Assembly (NCBI GenBank): GCA_026913215.1
Contig: JAPTYK010000001.1
Location: 5,580,001-5,644,000, forward strand
Source: Streptomyces diastatochromogenes
GTDB lineage: Bacteria; Actinomycetota; Actinomycetes; Streptomycetales; Streptomycetaceae
Direction of reading: 5' to 3'
DNA: 64,000 nucleotides
The notes beneath the pieces were generated by a model. That model was given only the letters and a program-made list of their open reading frames with translations. It ran no database searches and had not been told where the DNA came from. Below, piece after piece: positions 54,862-64,000 of this stretch (position 1 is its first letter; every line of letters starts with the position of its first letter). Made by a program: the position numbers and the translations under genes.

Positions 54862-57077
54862 GTGGAGAACGAGACCCACTACGCCGAGGCCGTCATCGAC
54901 AACGGCGCCTTCGGTACCCGCACCATCCGCTTCGAGACCGGCCGTCTGGCCAAGCAGGCCGCCGGCTCCGCCGTCGCCTACCTGGACGACGACACGATGG
55001 TCCTCTCCGCGACCACCGCCTCGAAGCGCCCCAAGGACCAGCTCGACTTCTTCCCCCTGACGGTGGACGTCGAGGAGCGGATGTACGCGGCCGGCAAGAT
55101 CCCCGGCTCCTTCTTCCGCCGTGAGGGCCGCCCCTCCGAGGACGCCGTCCTCACCTGTCGCCTGATCGACCGCCCGCTGCGCCCCTCCTTCAAGAAGGGC
55201 CTGCGCAACGAGATCCAGATCGTCGAGACGATCATGGCGCTCAACCCCGACCACCTGTACGACGTGGTCGCGATCAACGCCGCCTCCTGCTCCACGCAGC
55301 TGGCCGGCCTGCCCTTCTCCGGCCCGATCGGCGGCACCCGTGTCGCCCTGATCAAGGGCCAGTGGGTCGCCTTCCCGACGCACACCGAGCTCGAGGACGC
55401 CGTCTTCGACATGGTCGTCGCCGGTCGCGTCCTGGAGGACGGCGACGTCGCGATCATGATGGTCGAGGCCGAGGCCACCGAGAAGACCATCCAGCTGGTC
55501 AAGGGCGGCGCCGAGGCGCCGACCGAGGAGGTCGTCGCCGCCGGTCTCGAGGCCGCGAAGCCCTTCATCAAGGTCCTCTGCAAGGCCCAGTCGGACCTCG
55601 CCGCCAAGGCCGCCAAGCCCACCGGCGAGTTCCCGGTCTACCTCGACTACCAGGACGACGTCCTGGAGGCGCTCTCCGCCGCCGTCAAGGGCGAGCTCGC
55701 CCAGGCGCTCACCATCGCCGGCAAGCAGGAGCGCGAGGCCGAGCTCGACCGCATCAAGGAGCTCGCCGCCGAGAAGCTCCTCCCGGCCTTCGAGGGCCGC
55801 GAGAAGGAGATCTCGGGCGCCTACCGCGCGCTGACCAAGAAGCTGGTCCGCGAGCGCATCATCAAGGACAAGGTCCGCATCGACGGCCGCGGCATCACGG
55901 ACATCCGTACGCTCGCCGCCGAGGTCGAGGCCATCCCGCGCGTGCACGGCTCCGCCCTGTTCGAGCGTGGCGAGACCCAGATCCTGGGCGTCACCACCCT
56001 CAACATGCTCCGCATGGAGCAGCAGCTGGACACCCTCTCCCCGGTGACCCGCAAGCGCTACATGCACAACTACAACTTCCCGCCGTACTCCGTCGGCGAG
56101 ACCGGCCGCGTGGGCTCGCCCAAGCGCCGCGAGATCGGCCACGGCGCCCTCGCCGAGCGCGCCCTCGTGCCGGTCCTCCCGACCCGCGAGGAGTTCCCTA
56201 CGCGATCCGCCAGGTGTCCGAGGCCCTCGGCTCCAACGGTTCGACGTCCATGGGCTCGGTCTGCGCCTCCACCATGTCCCTGCTGAACGCCGGTGTGCCG
56301 CTCAAGGCCCCCGTCGCCGGCATCGCCATGGGCCTGATCTCCGAGGAGATCGACGGCCAGACGCACTACGTCGCCCTCACCGACATCCTCGGTGCGGAGG
56401 ACGCCTTCGGCGACATGGACTTCAAGGTCGCCGGTACGAAGGAGTTCGTCACCGCCCTCCAGCTCGACACCAAGCTGGACGGCATCCCGGCCTCCGTCCT
56501 GGCCGCGGCCCTCAAGCAGGCCCGCGACGCCCGCCTCCACATCCTCGACGTGATGATGGAAGCGATCGACACGCCGGACGAGATGTCCCCGAACGCCCCG
56601 CGGATCATCACCGTCAAGATCCCCGTGGACAAGATCGGTGAGGTCATCGGCCCCAAGGGCAAGATGATCAACCAGATCCAGGAGGACACCGGCGCCGAGA
56701 TCACGATCGAGGACGACGGCACCATCTACATCGGTGCCGCCGACGGCCCGGCCGCCGAGGCCGCCCGCGCCACGATCAACGGCATCGCCAACCCGACCAT
56801 GCCGGAGGTCGGCGAGCGCTACCTGGGCACGGTCGTCAAGACCACCACCTTCGGTGCCTTCGTCTCCCTGCTCCCGGGCAAGGACGGCCTGCTGCACATC
56901 TCGCAGATCCGCAAGCTCGCCGGTGGCAAGCGCGTGGAGAACGTCGAGGACGTGCTCGCGATCGGCTCCAAGGTCCAGGTCGAGATCGCCGAGATCGACC
57001 AGCGCGGCAAGCTCTCCCTGATCCCCGTGATCGCGGACGAGGACGCCGAGGGTGACAAGGACGACGCTGCCAAGTGA
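54862..57077 (+). CDS. pnp: Polyribonucleotide nucleotidyltransferase (one frameshift)
   Basis: PNPase: 3'-5' phosphorolysis of RNA; in Streptomyces also reported to be the poly(A)-like polymerase and part of guanosine-pentaphosphate metabolism. Two RNase PH domains ([40 protein letters not shown]), a KH domain ([20 protein letters not shown]) and an S1 domain ([20 protein letters not shown]). At about 56197 TTCCCTACGCG lacks one C ([14 protein letters not shown]); with it the length is 738 residues. GTG 54862, with GTAGGAGAAA upstream. Confidence 0.97.
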
Positions 57078-58452
57078 CGTCCCGTAGTTCCCGCGCGACG
57101 GCCCGCCCCTCTTCGGAGGGCGGGCCGTCGCCCGTACCCAAACGCTTCTCCCCGGCAAGGACGGCATCGGCACGGTCCGCCGCACGACCCTCCCCGGAGG
57201 CCTGCGGATCGTCACCGAGACCCTCCCCTCCGTGCGCTCCGCCACCTTCGGCATCTGGGCGCACGTCGGCTCCCGCGACGAGACCCCGACGCTCAACGGC
57301 GCGACCCACTACCTGGAGCACCTCCTCTTCAAGGGCACCCACAAGCGGTCCGCCCTCGACATCTCCGCCGCGATCGACGCGGTCGGCGGCGAGATGAACG
57401 CCTTCACGGCGAAGGAGTACACCTGCTACTACGCCCGGGTCCTCGACACCGACCTGCCGCTGGCGATCGACGTCGTCTGCGACATGCTCACCGACTCGCT
57501 CATCCTCGACGAGGACGTGGACGCCGAGCGTGGCGTCATCCTCGAAGAGATCGCGATGACCGAGGACGACCCCGGTGACGTCGTGCACGAGCTGTTCGCG
57601 CAGACGATGTTCGGCGACACCCCGCTGGGCCGCCCGGTCCTCGGCACCGTCGACACCATCAACGCGCTCAGCCGCGGCCAGATCGCCCGCTTCTACAAGA
57701 AGCACTACGACCCGACCCACCTGGTCGTCGCCGCCGCGGGCAACGTCGACCACGCCACGGTGGTGCGCCAGGTCCGCCGCGCCTTCGAGAAGGCCGGCGC
57801 CCTGACCCGTACGGACGCCGTCCCCGTCGCCCCCCGCGAGGGCTCCCGGACCCTCCGCACGGCGGGCCGCGTCGAGCTCCTCAACCGCAAGACCGAACAG
57901 GCCCACGTGGTCCTCGGCATGCCGGGCCTGGCCCGCACCGACGAGCGCCGCTGGGCGCTCGGCGTGCTGAACACCGCCCTCGGCGGCGGCATGTCCTCCC
58001 GCCTCTTCCAGGAGGTCCGCGAGAAGCGCGGCCTGGCCTACAGCGTGTACTCGTACACCTCGGGCTTCGCCGACTGCGGCCTCTTCGGGGTGTACGCGGG
58101 CTGCCGCCCCAGCCAGGTCCACGACGTCCTGAAGATCTGCCGCGACGAGCTCGACAAGGTCGCCTCCGACGGCCTCACGGACGAGGAGATCAACCGCGCC
58201 GTCGGCCAGCTCTCCGGCTCGACCGTGCTCGGCCTGGAGGACACCGGCGCGCTGATGAACCGCATCGGCAAGAGCGAGCTGTGCTGGGGCACCCAGATGT
58301 CGGTCGACGACATGCTGGCCCGGATCGCGGCGGTCACCCCGGACGAGGTCCGCGAGGTCGCCCGCGATGTACTGGAGCAGCGGCCCTCGCTGTCGGTGAT
58401 CGGCCCGCTGAAGGACAAGCAGGCGGACCGCCTCCACCAAGCGGTCTCCTGA
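57074..58452 (+). CDS. M16 family zinc peptidase (one frameshift near the N-terminus)
   Basis: About 459 residues. The inverted zinc motif His-Tyr-Leu-Glu-His ([15 protein letters not shown]) with the downstream glutamate region ([14 protein letters not shown]) and the C-terminal [19 protein letters not shown] are those of insulinase/mitochondrial-processing-peptidase relatives. GTG 57074 overlaps the pnp stop (GTGA), so the two are coupled. The frame changes between 57116 and 57150, within the right arm of a strong hairpin. Substrate unknown; the pnp-M16 order is common in bacteria. Confidence 0.92.
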
Positions 58453-58468
58453 CCCACGAGTCCCGTAA

Positions 58469-59230
<762 letters not shown>

Positions 59231-59235
59231 CGGTC

Positions 59236-59688
59236 ATGGGCGGAAAGATCACGTACGTCTTCCTGGCCACCGTGCTCGTCCTCGTCTTCGGCGTGGTGGC
59301 GATGGAGGGCGTCCTGCTCCTCCTCACGGGCGAGCCGGCCGCCATGGGCATGGGAGCCGTCGCGTTCCTGCTGCCCGTCGTCGGCGGCTGGTTCCTCTGG
59401 AAGAACACCAGCTTCGCGCGCCGGGCCAACCGCCTGGCCGCGGAGCTGGAGGCCGAGGGCGGCCTGCCGGTCGACGAGCTGCAGCGCACGCAGGGCGGCC
59501 GGATCGACCGGGACTCGGCCGACGAGGTCTTCGCCCGGCGCAAGGCCGAGACGGAGGACTCACCCGAGGACTGGCGCTGCTGGTTCCGGCTCGCGGTGGC
59601 CTACCACGACGCCCGGGACACCCCCCGGGCCCGCAAGGCGATGCAGCGGGCCATCGCGCTCCACGAGGGGCGTCCGGTCAGCGCGTGA
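59236..59688 (+). CDS. Membrane protein with TPR-like tail, 150 residues
   Basis: Two membrane helices (about 6-31 and 37-55) followed by a cytoplasmic helical region (RRANRLAAELEAEGGLPVDE; WRCWFRLAVAYHDARDTPRA), the latter resembling one tetratricopeptide repeat. Five bases after dapB, so co-transcribed with it. Intact; function unknown. Its last 11 bases overlap the convergent gene. Confidence 0.8.
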   Translation: MGGKITYVFLATVLVLVFGVVAMEGVLLLLTGEPAAMGMGAVAFLLPVVGGWFLWKNTSFARRANRLAAELEAEGGLPVDELQRTQGGRIDRDSADEVFARRKAETEDSPEDWRCWFRLAVAYHDARDTPRARKAMQRAIALHEGRPVSA

Positions 59689-60235
59689 CGGCCGGGGCCG
59701 TGCCGTACTCGGCGTTCCAGGCCTCGACCGTGTCGGCCGCCCGGTCGAAGGCCTCGACCCGGGAGAGGAAGTCGGCGTTGTGGGTGGTGAGCAGCAGCAG
59801 CTGCTCGCCGCCCTGCCGGTCGAGCACCAGGGCCTGGCCCTGGACAGTGCGGGGAGACCCAGCCAGCGCACCGGCTGCTGGGCGGTCCGTACGGACGTCA
59901 CCCTGGTCCAGGGACGGTGACGGTGGAGAAGAAGCCCACGCGCCGCACCCCGGCGCGGCTGACCAGGCGCCGACGCGCAGCATCCGCAGCGCGGCGGCGA
60001 TGACGAGCACGGCGACGCCGAGCGTGACGCCCGCGCCGCCGAAGGCTCCGGCCACCGCGATGATCACGGCGGCGAGCAGCACGAACGAGGCGAGCAGCAG
60101 CGCGAGCGCCGCCGTCCCCACCCGCCACGACCCCGGCCGGTACGGACGGCGCCACTCATCGTGGTCGTCGAACGGCAGGGCGACATGGTCGGTCGTGTCA
60201 AAAGCACGGTCGGCCGTCAGGAAGGGCAGGGGCAC
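59678..60235 (-). CDS. Membrane protein with two helices and a PH-like C-terminal domain (frameshifted)
   Basis: About 188 residues from ATG 60235. A charged start (HVALPFDDHDEWRRPYRPGS), two adjacent helices (ALALLLASFVLLAAVIIAVA; GVTLGVAVLVIAAALRML), then beta-rich sequence in changing frames (GFFSTVTVPWTRVTSVRTAQ; QALVLDRQGGEQLLLLTTHN). The arrangement resembles bacterial PH-domain membrane proteins; that assignment is inference. Frame changes near 59960, 59910 and 59855. Confidence 0.7.
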   Translation of the reverse strand: MPLPFLTADRAFDTTDHVALPFDDHDEWRRPYRPGSWRVGTAALALLLASFVLLAAVIIAVAGAFGGAGVTLGVAVLVIAAALRMLRVGAWSAAPGCGAWASSPPSPSLDQGDVRTDRPAAGALAGSPRTVQGQALVLDRQGGEQLLLLTTHNADFLSRVEAFDRAADTVEAWNAEYGTAPAVTR

Positions 60236-60289
60236 GACAGGTCCTCACTCACAAGCACGCTCGAAGGGGCGGTGCCCGGTGAGGCTACC

Positions 60290-60529
60290 TCAGCGGTTGT
60301 CGGAGGCCTCGGACTGCTGCTGACGAGTGGCCGAGTCCCCCGACTGGAGCGAGGGCATCCCGAAGACGAGGGACCCGACGAGGCCGGCCACGACGGTCAG
60401 CCCGAGCAGGGTGCGGCCCACGATCTGCGAGGCGCTGAGGCGCTCCCGGGGCGGTGGAGTGACGTTACTGCGGAAGTGGTCGGCCTCCGCGACGAACGCG
60501 AACGGTACGGCCTCTCTCCGGCGGAACAT
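60290..60529 (-). CDS. Small single-pass membrane protein, 79 residues
   Basis: Start ATG 60529 (MFRRREAVPFAFVAEADHFR) is chosen because AAGGAG lies ten bases upstream; the in-frame GTG 60538 overlaps that site. One helix at about 37-58 (VGRTLLGLTVVAGLVGSLVF) and a polar C-terminus rich in Ser and Gln. Intact; family not recognised. Confidence 0.7.
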   Translation of the reverse strand: MFRRREAVPFAFVAEADHFRSNVTPPPRERLSASQIVGRTLLGLTVVAGLVGSLVFGMPSLQSGDSATRQQQSEASDNR

Positions 60530-60538
60530 CAGGGCCAC

Positions 60539-60868
60539 TCTCCTTCTCCTCGTCGTGCTGCGTCACAGGTACAGACGACGGAACCGACGTTTTGGTGCCC
60601 TTTTTCATCAAAGCGGCCGAATCTCATCCTCCGGTAGGACGTCTCCGCGGCGGCCGGACGCGAGAGCTGGACGACTCTCCAGCCCGGCGTGGCACACATG
60701 TCCGAACGCACGAGAGGAAGTGTCCGTATTGCGACGTTTCGAGAAGTTCATCTAGGCTGATCAAACGGACCCGGCGCTGCCTGAACCCCCGAGCAGGCAG
60801 CGCCGGGCTCCCTTTCTCCTGTCCCCCGAGGGGACACCCGGCGCTGAGCAGCGAGTAGCGTGTTACCC
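60539..60868 (+). other. 330-base stretch without a clear gene, ending in a terminator
   Basis: It holds no recognisable protein. There are two mini-frames (MSERTRGSVRIATF..., ATG 60700; and VSVLRRFEKFI, GTG 60720) without good ribosome-binding sites. A strong terminator (perfect 13-base arms 60770-60782 and 60795-60807, followed by CTCCCTTTCTCC) shows that some transcript ends here, although no gene reads into it on the plus strand from nearby. A small RNA or leader peptide is possible. The dapA promoter element TAGCGT (60856-60861) lies at the right end. Confidence 0.45.
60770..60807 (+). terminator. Terminator upstream of dapA
   Basis: Perfect 13-base arms with a 12-base loop and a pyrimidine-rich tail; it isolates dapA from upstream transcription. 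Confidence 0.85.
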
Positions 60869-61768
60869 ATGGCTCCGATCTCCACTCCGCAGACCCCCTT
60901 CGGGCGGGTCCTCACCGCCATGGTCACGCCCTTCACGGCGGACGGCGCACTCGACCTCGACGGTGCCCAGCGACTCGCCACCCACCTGGTGGACGCAGGC
61001 AACGACGGCCTCGTCATCAACGGCACCACCGGCGAGTCCCCGACCACCAGCGACGCGGAGAAATCGGAGCTCGTACGAGCGGTACTGGAGGCGGTCGGCG
61101 ACCGCGCCCACGTCGTCGCCGGCATCGGCACCAACGACACCCACCACTCCATCGAACTCGCCCGCACCGCCGAGCGCGACGGCGCCCACGGCCTCCTCGC
61201 CGTCACGCCCTACTACAACAAGCCCCCGCAGGAGGGCCTGTACCGGCACTTCTCGGCCATCGCCGACGCCACCGGCCTCCCCGTGATGCTCTACGACATC
61301 CCCGGCCGCAGCGGCGTCCCGATCGACACCGAGACGATCGTCCGCCTCGCCGAGCACCCCCGCATCGTCGCCAACAAGGACGCCAAGGGCGACCTCGGCC
61401 GCGCCAGCTGGGCCATCGCCCGCTCCGGCCTCGCCTGGTACTCCGGCGACGACATGCTCAACCTCCCCCTGCTCTCCGTCGGCGCCTGCGGCTTCGTCTC
61501 CGTCGTCGGCCACCTCGTCACCCCGGAACTCCGCGCCCTCCTCGACGCCCACCTCGGCGGCGAGGTCCAGAAGGCCACCGAGATCCACCAGAAGCTGCTC
61601 CCGGTCTACACCGGCATGTTCCGCACCCAGGGCGTCATGACCACCAAGGCCGCCCTCGCGCTCCAGGGCCTCCCCGCCGGCCCGCTGCGCCCGCCGCTCG
61701 TCGAGCTCTCCCCCGAGGAGACCGCCCAGCTCAAGGTCGACCTGGCCGCGGGCGGGGTAGAACTCTGA
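60869..61768 (+). CDS. dapA: 4-hydroxy-tetrahydrodipicolinate synthase
   Basis: 299 residues, intact. Condenses pyruvate with aspartate semialdehyde. TIM barrel with Thr53-Thr54-Gly55-Glu56 (NGTTGESP), Tyr142 and Arg147 (YDIPGRSG) and the Schiff-base Lys170 (ANKDAKGD). ATG 60869 is preferred over GTG 60860: TAGCGT ends seven bases before it and no ribosome-binding site is present, so translation is probably leaderless. Confidence 0.97.
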   Translation: MAPISTPQTPFGRVLTAMVTPFTADGALDLDGAQRLATHLVDAGNDGLVINGTTGESPTTSDAEKSELVRAVLEAVGDRAHVVAGIGTNDTHHSIELARTAERDGAHGLLAVTPYYNKPPQEGLYRHFSAIADATGLPVMLYDIPGRSGVPIDTETIVRLAEHPRIVANKDAKGDLGRASWAIARSGLAWYSGDDMLNLPLLSVGACGFVSVVGHLVTPELRALLDAHLGGEVQKATEIHQKLLPVYTGMFRTQGVMTTKAALALQGLPAGPLRPPLVELSPEETAQLKVDLAAGGVEL

Positions 61769-61815
61769 CAACAGACTTCACAACTGAACACTGACAACAG
61801 CAAGTGCACGATTGT

Positions 61816-61854
61816 CATGCGCGCCACGTGCCCGATCGGTACGTGGCGCGCATG
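61816..61854 (+). promoter_or_regulatory. 14-bp hairpin immediately upstream of the RNase J ribosome-binding site
   Basis: Perfect arms CATGCGCGCCACGT (61816-61829) and its reverse complement (61841-61854) around an 11-base loop that itself contains the palindrome CCGATCGG. GTGAGGAGAG follows at once, so the stem would abut the site where the ribosome binds for the TTG start at 61869. Confidence 0.7.
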
Positions 61855-61868
61855 GTGAGGAGAGTCTT

Positions 61869-63554
61869 TTGAGTCATCCGCATCCTGAACTCGGCGCCCC
61901 GCCGAAGCTGCCCAAGGGCGGCCTGCGCGTCATTCCGCTCGGCGGTCTCGGCGAGATCGGCCGCAACATGACGGTCTTCGAGTTCGACGGCCGTCTGCTG
62001 ATCGTCGACTGCGGCGTCCTCTTCCCCGAGGAGGAGCAGCCGGGCGTCGACCTGATCCTGCCGGACTTCACCATCATCCGGGACCGTCTCGACGACATCG
62101 AGGGCGTCGTGCTCACGCACGGCCATGAGGACCACATCGGTGCCGTCCCCTACCTGCTCCGGCTGAAGCCGGACATCCCGCTCATCGGCTCCAAGCTGAC
62201 CCTCGCCCTGATCGAGGCGAAGCTCCAGGAGCACCGCATCCGCCCCTACACCCTCGAGGTGAAGGAAGGCGACCGCGAGCAGCTGGGCCCCTTCGACTGC
62301 GAGTTCGTCGCGGTCAACCACTCCATCCCGGACGCCCTGGCCGTCGCCATCCGCACCCCCGCGGGCATGGCCGTCGCCACCGGCGACTTCAAGATGGACC
62401 AGCTCCCGATGGACGGTCGCCTCACCGACCTCCACGCGTTCGCGCGGCTGAGCGAGGAGGGCATCGACCTCCTCCTCTCCGACTCCACGAACGCCGAGGT
62501 CCCGGGCTTCGTCCCGCCGGAGCGGGACATCTCCAACGTCCTGCGGAACGTCTTCGCGAACGCCCCGAAGCGCATCATCGTGGCCAGCTTCGCCAGCCAC
62601 GTGCACCGCATCCAGCAGATCATCGACGCCGCCCACGAGTACGGCCGCCGGGTCGCCTTCGTCGGCCGCTCGATGGTCCGCAACATGGGCATCGCCCGCG
62701 ACCTGGGCTACCTCCGGGTCCCGGCCGGCCTCGTCGTCGACGTGAAGACGCTCGACGACCTGCCGGACGACGAGGTCGTGCTGGTCTGCACCGGCTCCCA
62801 GGGCGAGCCCATGGCGGCCCTGTCCCGCATGGCCAACCGCGACCACCAGATCCGCATCGTCCCCGGCGACACGGTGATCCTCGCGTCCTCCCTCATCCCG
62901 GGCAACGAGAACGCGGTCTACCGCGTGATCAACGGCCTGACCCGCTGGGGCGCGAACGTGGTCCACAAGGGCAACGCCAAGGTCCACGTCTCGGGCCACG
63001 CCTCGGCCGGCGAGCTGCTGTACTTCTACAACATCTGCCGACCGAAGAACCTCATGCCGGTCCACGGCGAATGGCGCCACCTGCGCGCCAACGCCGAGCT
63101 CGGCGCGATGACGGGCATCCCCAAGGACCACATCGTCATCGCCGAGGACGGCGTCGTCGTCGACCTGGTCGACGGCCGCGCCCGCATCACCGGCAAGGTC
63201 CAGGCGGGCTACGTGTACGTGGACGGCCTCTCGGTCGGCGACGTCACGGAGACCTCCCTCAAGGACCGCCGCATCCTCGGCGAGGAGGGCATCATCTCGG
63301 TCTTCGTCGTCGTGGACTCCTCGACCGGCAAGATCGTGGGCGGCCCGCACGTCCACGCCCGGGGCTCCGGCATCGACGACTCCGCCTTCGACGCGGTGCT
63401 CCCGAAGATCGACCAGGCCCTCAACAAGTCGGCCCAGGACGGCGTCGTCGAACCCCACCAGCTCCAGCAGCTGATCCGCCGCTCCGTCGGCAAGTGGGTC
63501 TCCGACACCTACCGCCGCCGCCCGATGATCCTCCCGGTCGTCGTCGAGGTCTGA
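61869..63554 (+). CDS. rnj: Ribonuclease J
   Basis: 561 residues from TTG 61869, preceded by GAGGAG; this gives the normal length for actinobacterial RNase J, whereas the longer in-frame reading passes through the upstream hairpin. Metallo-beta-lactamase/beta-CASP nuclease: His84-Gly-His86-Glu-Asp88-His89 (LTHGHEDHIG), FASHVHRIQQI, LVCTGSQGEP and HVSGHASAGEL. Has endo- and 5'-exonuclease activity and works with PNPase in mRNA turnover. Intact. Confidence 0.96.
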   Translation: MSHPHPELGAPPKLPKGGLRVIPLGGLGEIGRNMTVFEFDGRLLIVDCGVLFPEEEQPGVDLILPDFTIIRDRLDDIEGVVLTHGHEDHIGAVPYLLRLKPDIPLIGSKLTLALIEAKLQEHRIRPYTLEVKEGDREQLGPFDCEFVAVNHSIPDALAVAIRTPAGMAVATGDFKMDQLPMDGRLTDLHAFARLSEEGIDLLLSDSTNAEVPGFVPPERDISNVLRNVFANAPKRIIVASFASHVHRIQQIIDAAHEYGRRVAFVGRSMVRNMGIARDLGYLRVPAGLVVDVKTLDDLPDDEVVLVCTGSQGEPMAALSRMANRDHQIRIVPGDTVILASSLIPGNENAVYRVINGLTRWGANVVHKGNAKVHVSGHASAGELLYFYNICRPKNLMPVHGEWRHLRANAELGAMTGIPKDHIVIAEDGVVVDLVDGRARITGKVQAGYVYVDGLSVGDVTETSLKDRRILGEEGIISVFVVVDSSTGKIVGGPHVHARGSGIDDSAFDAVLPKIDQALNKSAQDGVVEPHQLQQLIRRSVGKWVSDTYRRRPMILPVVVEV

Positions 63555-63576
63555 GACGCCTGACCAGCGCACCACC

Positions 63577-63615
63577 GGAGCGGGGCCCTCGATTTGCATC
63601 GAGGCGCCCCGCTCC
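63577..63615 (+). terminator. Terminator after rnj
   Basis: Long stem (63577-63593 with 63598-63615, one bulge) and a four-base loop, 22 bases after the rnj stop. Confidence 0.85.
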
Positions 63616-63689
63616 AGTACGTTTACGGCTCCGCCAGATCGGGAAGCCCCCGGCGCCACCGTGCGCCAGGAGGACGGACCGGGAGGCGG

Positions 63690-64000
63690 GAAATCCGACT
63701 CAGAACTTCTGATAAAGTCGGAACACGCCGGAAGGCCTCGAAGAAACACAAATTCGAGACCGGAAAGCACCGAGGAAATCGGATCGGAAAGATCTGATAG
63801 AGTCGGAAACGAAGGAAGCGCCCGGAGGGCCCGGAAACGGGAACGAAGGAAGCGTCCGCACCTTGAGAACTCAACAGCGTGCCAAAAATCAACGCCAGAT
63901 TAGTTGATACCCCGTCCATCTTCGGATGGTCGAGGTTCCTTTGAAAAAGTCCACTCCATTTTTGGGGTGGCAACACTACAGCGAGGACGCTGTGGACGGT
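63690..64000 (+). promoter_or_regulatory. rRNA operon promoter region and leader (16S gene lies beyond the window)
   Basis: Two tandem promoter-like elements share the core TCTGATA(A/G)AGTCGGAA: -10 hexamers TAAAGT (63713-63718) and TAGAGT (63798-63803); -35 hexamers are not convincing. Then CACCTTGAGAACTCAACAGC (from 63860), a boxA-like/antitermination segment seen in actinobacterial rrn leaders, a UUCG-type hairpin (63916-63929), a stem at 63951-63970 and CAGCG-AGGA-CGCTG (63979-63992). A+T content is clearly higher than in the rest of the window. No 16S sequence is reached before the edge. Confidence 0.8.

Noticed and set aside
56190-56200. Programmed frameshifting in pnp
   Set aside because: The site is a plain C run without slippery-heptamer or stimulatory structure, and equal breaks occur in many unrelated genes.
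60700-60762. Mini-ORFs before dapA
   Set aside because: No ribosome-binding site or recognisable sequence; kept only as a possibility in the description of the gene-free stretch.

Overview
The window is about 72% G+C, with small tightly spaced operons and a core-gene order (dxr-M50 protease-ispG ... proS ... rimP-nusA-ylxR-infB-DUF503-rbfA-truB ... ribF, type VII secretion locus, rpsO-pnp-M16 peptidase-dapB ... dapA-rnj-rrn) that matches a Streptomyces chromosome. Species cannot be fixed from the sequence alone. The most important caveat is quality: about half of the long genes, including ones expected to be essential (dxr, infB, truB, ribF, pnp), carry frameshifts. Every one resolved here is explained by single missing bases, usually in a G or C run. 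They are treated as sequencing or assembly errors, not pseudogenes; the coordinates span the whole reconstructed gene.

Layout. 1-6.9 kb: end of a P-loop ATPase, a PucR-type regulator with a 24-bp palindrome in front of it, a 17-bp tandem repeat, a small membrane protein, an EamA exporter, an aldehyde dehydrogenase and an ABM-fold monooxygenase. 7-20.4 kb: acyl-CoA dehydrogenase, an EPSP-synthase paralogue, the MEP-pathway genes dxr and ispG around a site-2 protease, two acetyltransferases, proS, and on the minus strand a slipin, a kinase-fold protein that lacks its catalytic residues, and a ferritin-like protein coupled to a lipoprotein. 20.5-32.1 kb: the translation/transcription-factor operon rimP to truB, then a large protein that joins an inactive-looking trypsin domain to an NTPase and helical repeats, then ribF. 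32.1-32.6 kb: a gene-free, heavily palindromic block. 32.6-38.3 kb: a complete peptide-type ABC importer.

38.5-54.1 kb is a type VII secretion (ESX-like) locus: a MinD/ParA-like ATPase with proline-rich repeats, a conserved 272-residue protein and EccE on the minus strand; EccB, the mycosin protease and two WXG100 proteins on the plus strand; a DUF397 protein and the triple-ATPase EccC on the minus strand; EccD on the plus strand. Together they would form the inner-membrane channel, its motor, its protease and its small helical substrates. 54.3-63.6 kb carries rpsO, pnp, an M16 peptidase, dapB, small membrane proteins, dapA and RNase J, i.e. RNA turnover and lysine/diaminopimelate synthesis. 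The window ends in the promoter and leader of an rRNA operon whose 16S gene lies just beyond the right edge.

The strongest candidates for new biology are the pseudo-protease/NTPase/helical-repeat protein at 27.6-31.1 kb, the chain of three overlapping mini-ORFs in the infB leader (22458-22502), the kinase-dead APH-fold protein, the palindromic block at 32.1-32.6 kb, the phased direct repeats in front of eccD, and the hairpin that abuts the RNase J ribosome-binding site.
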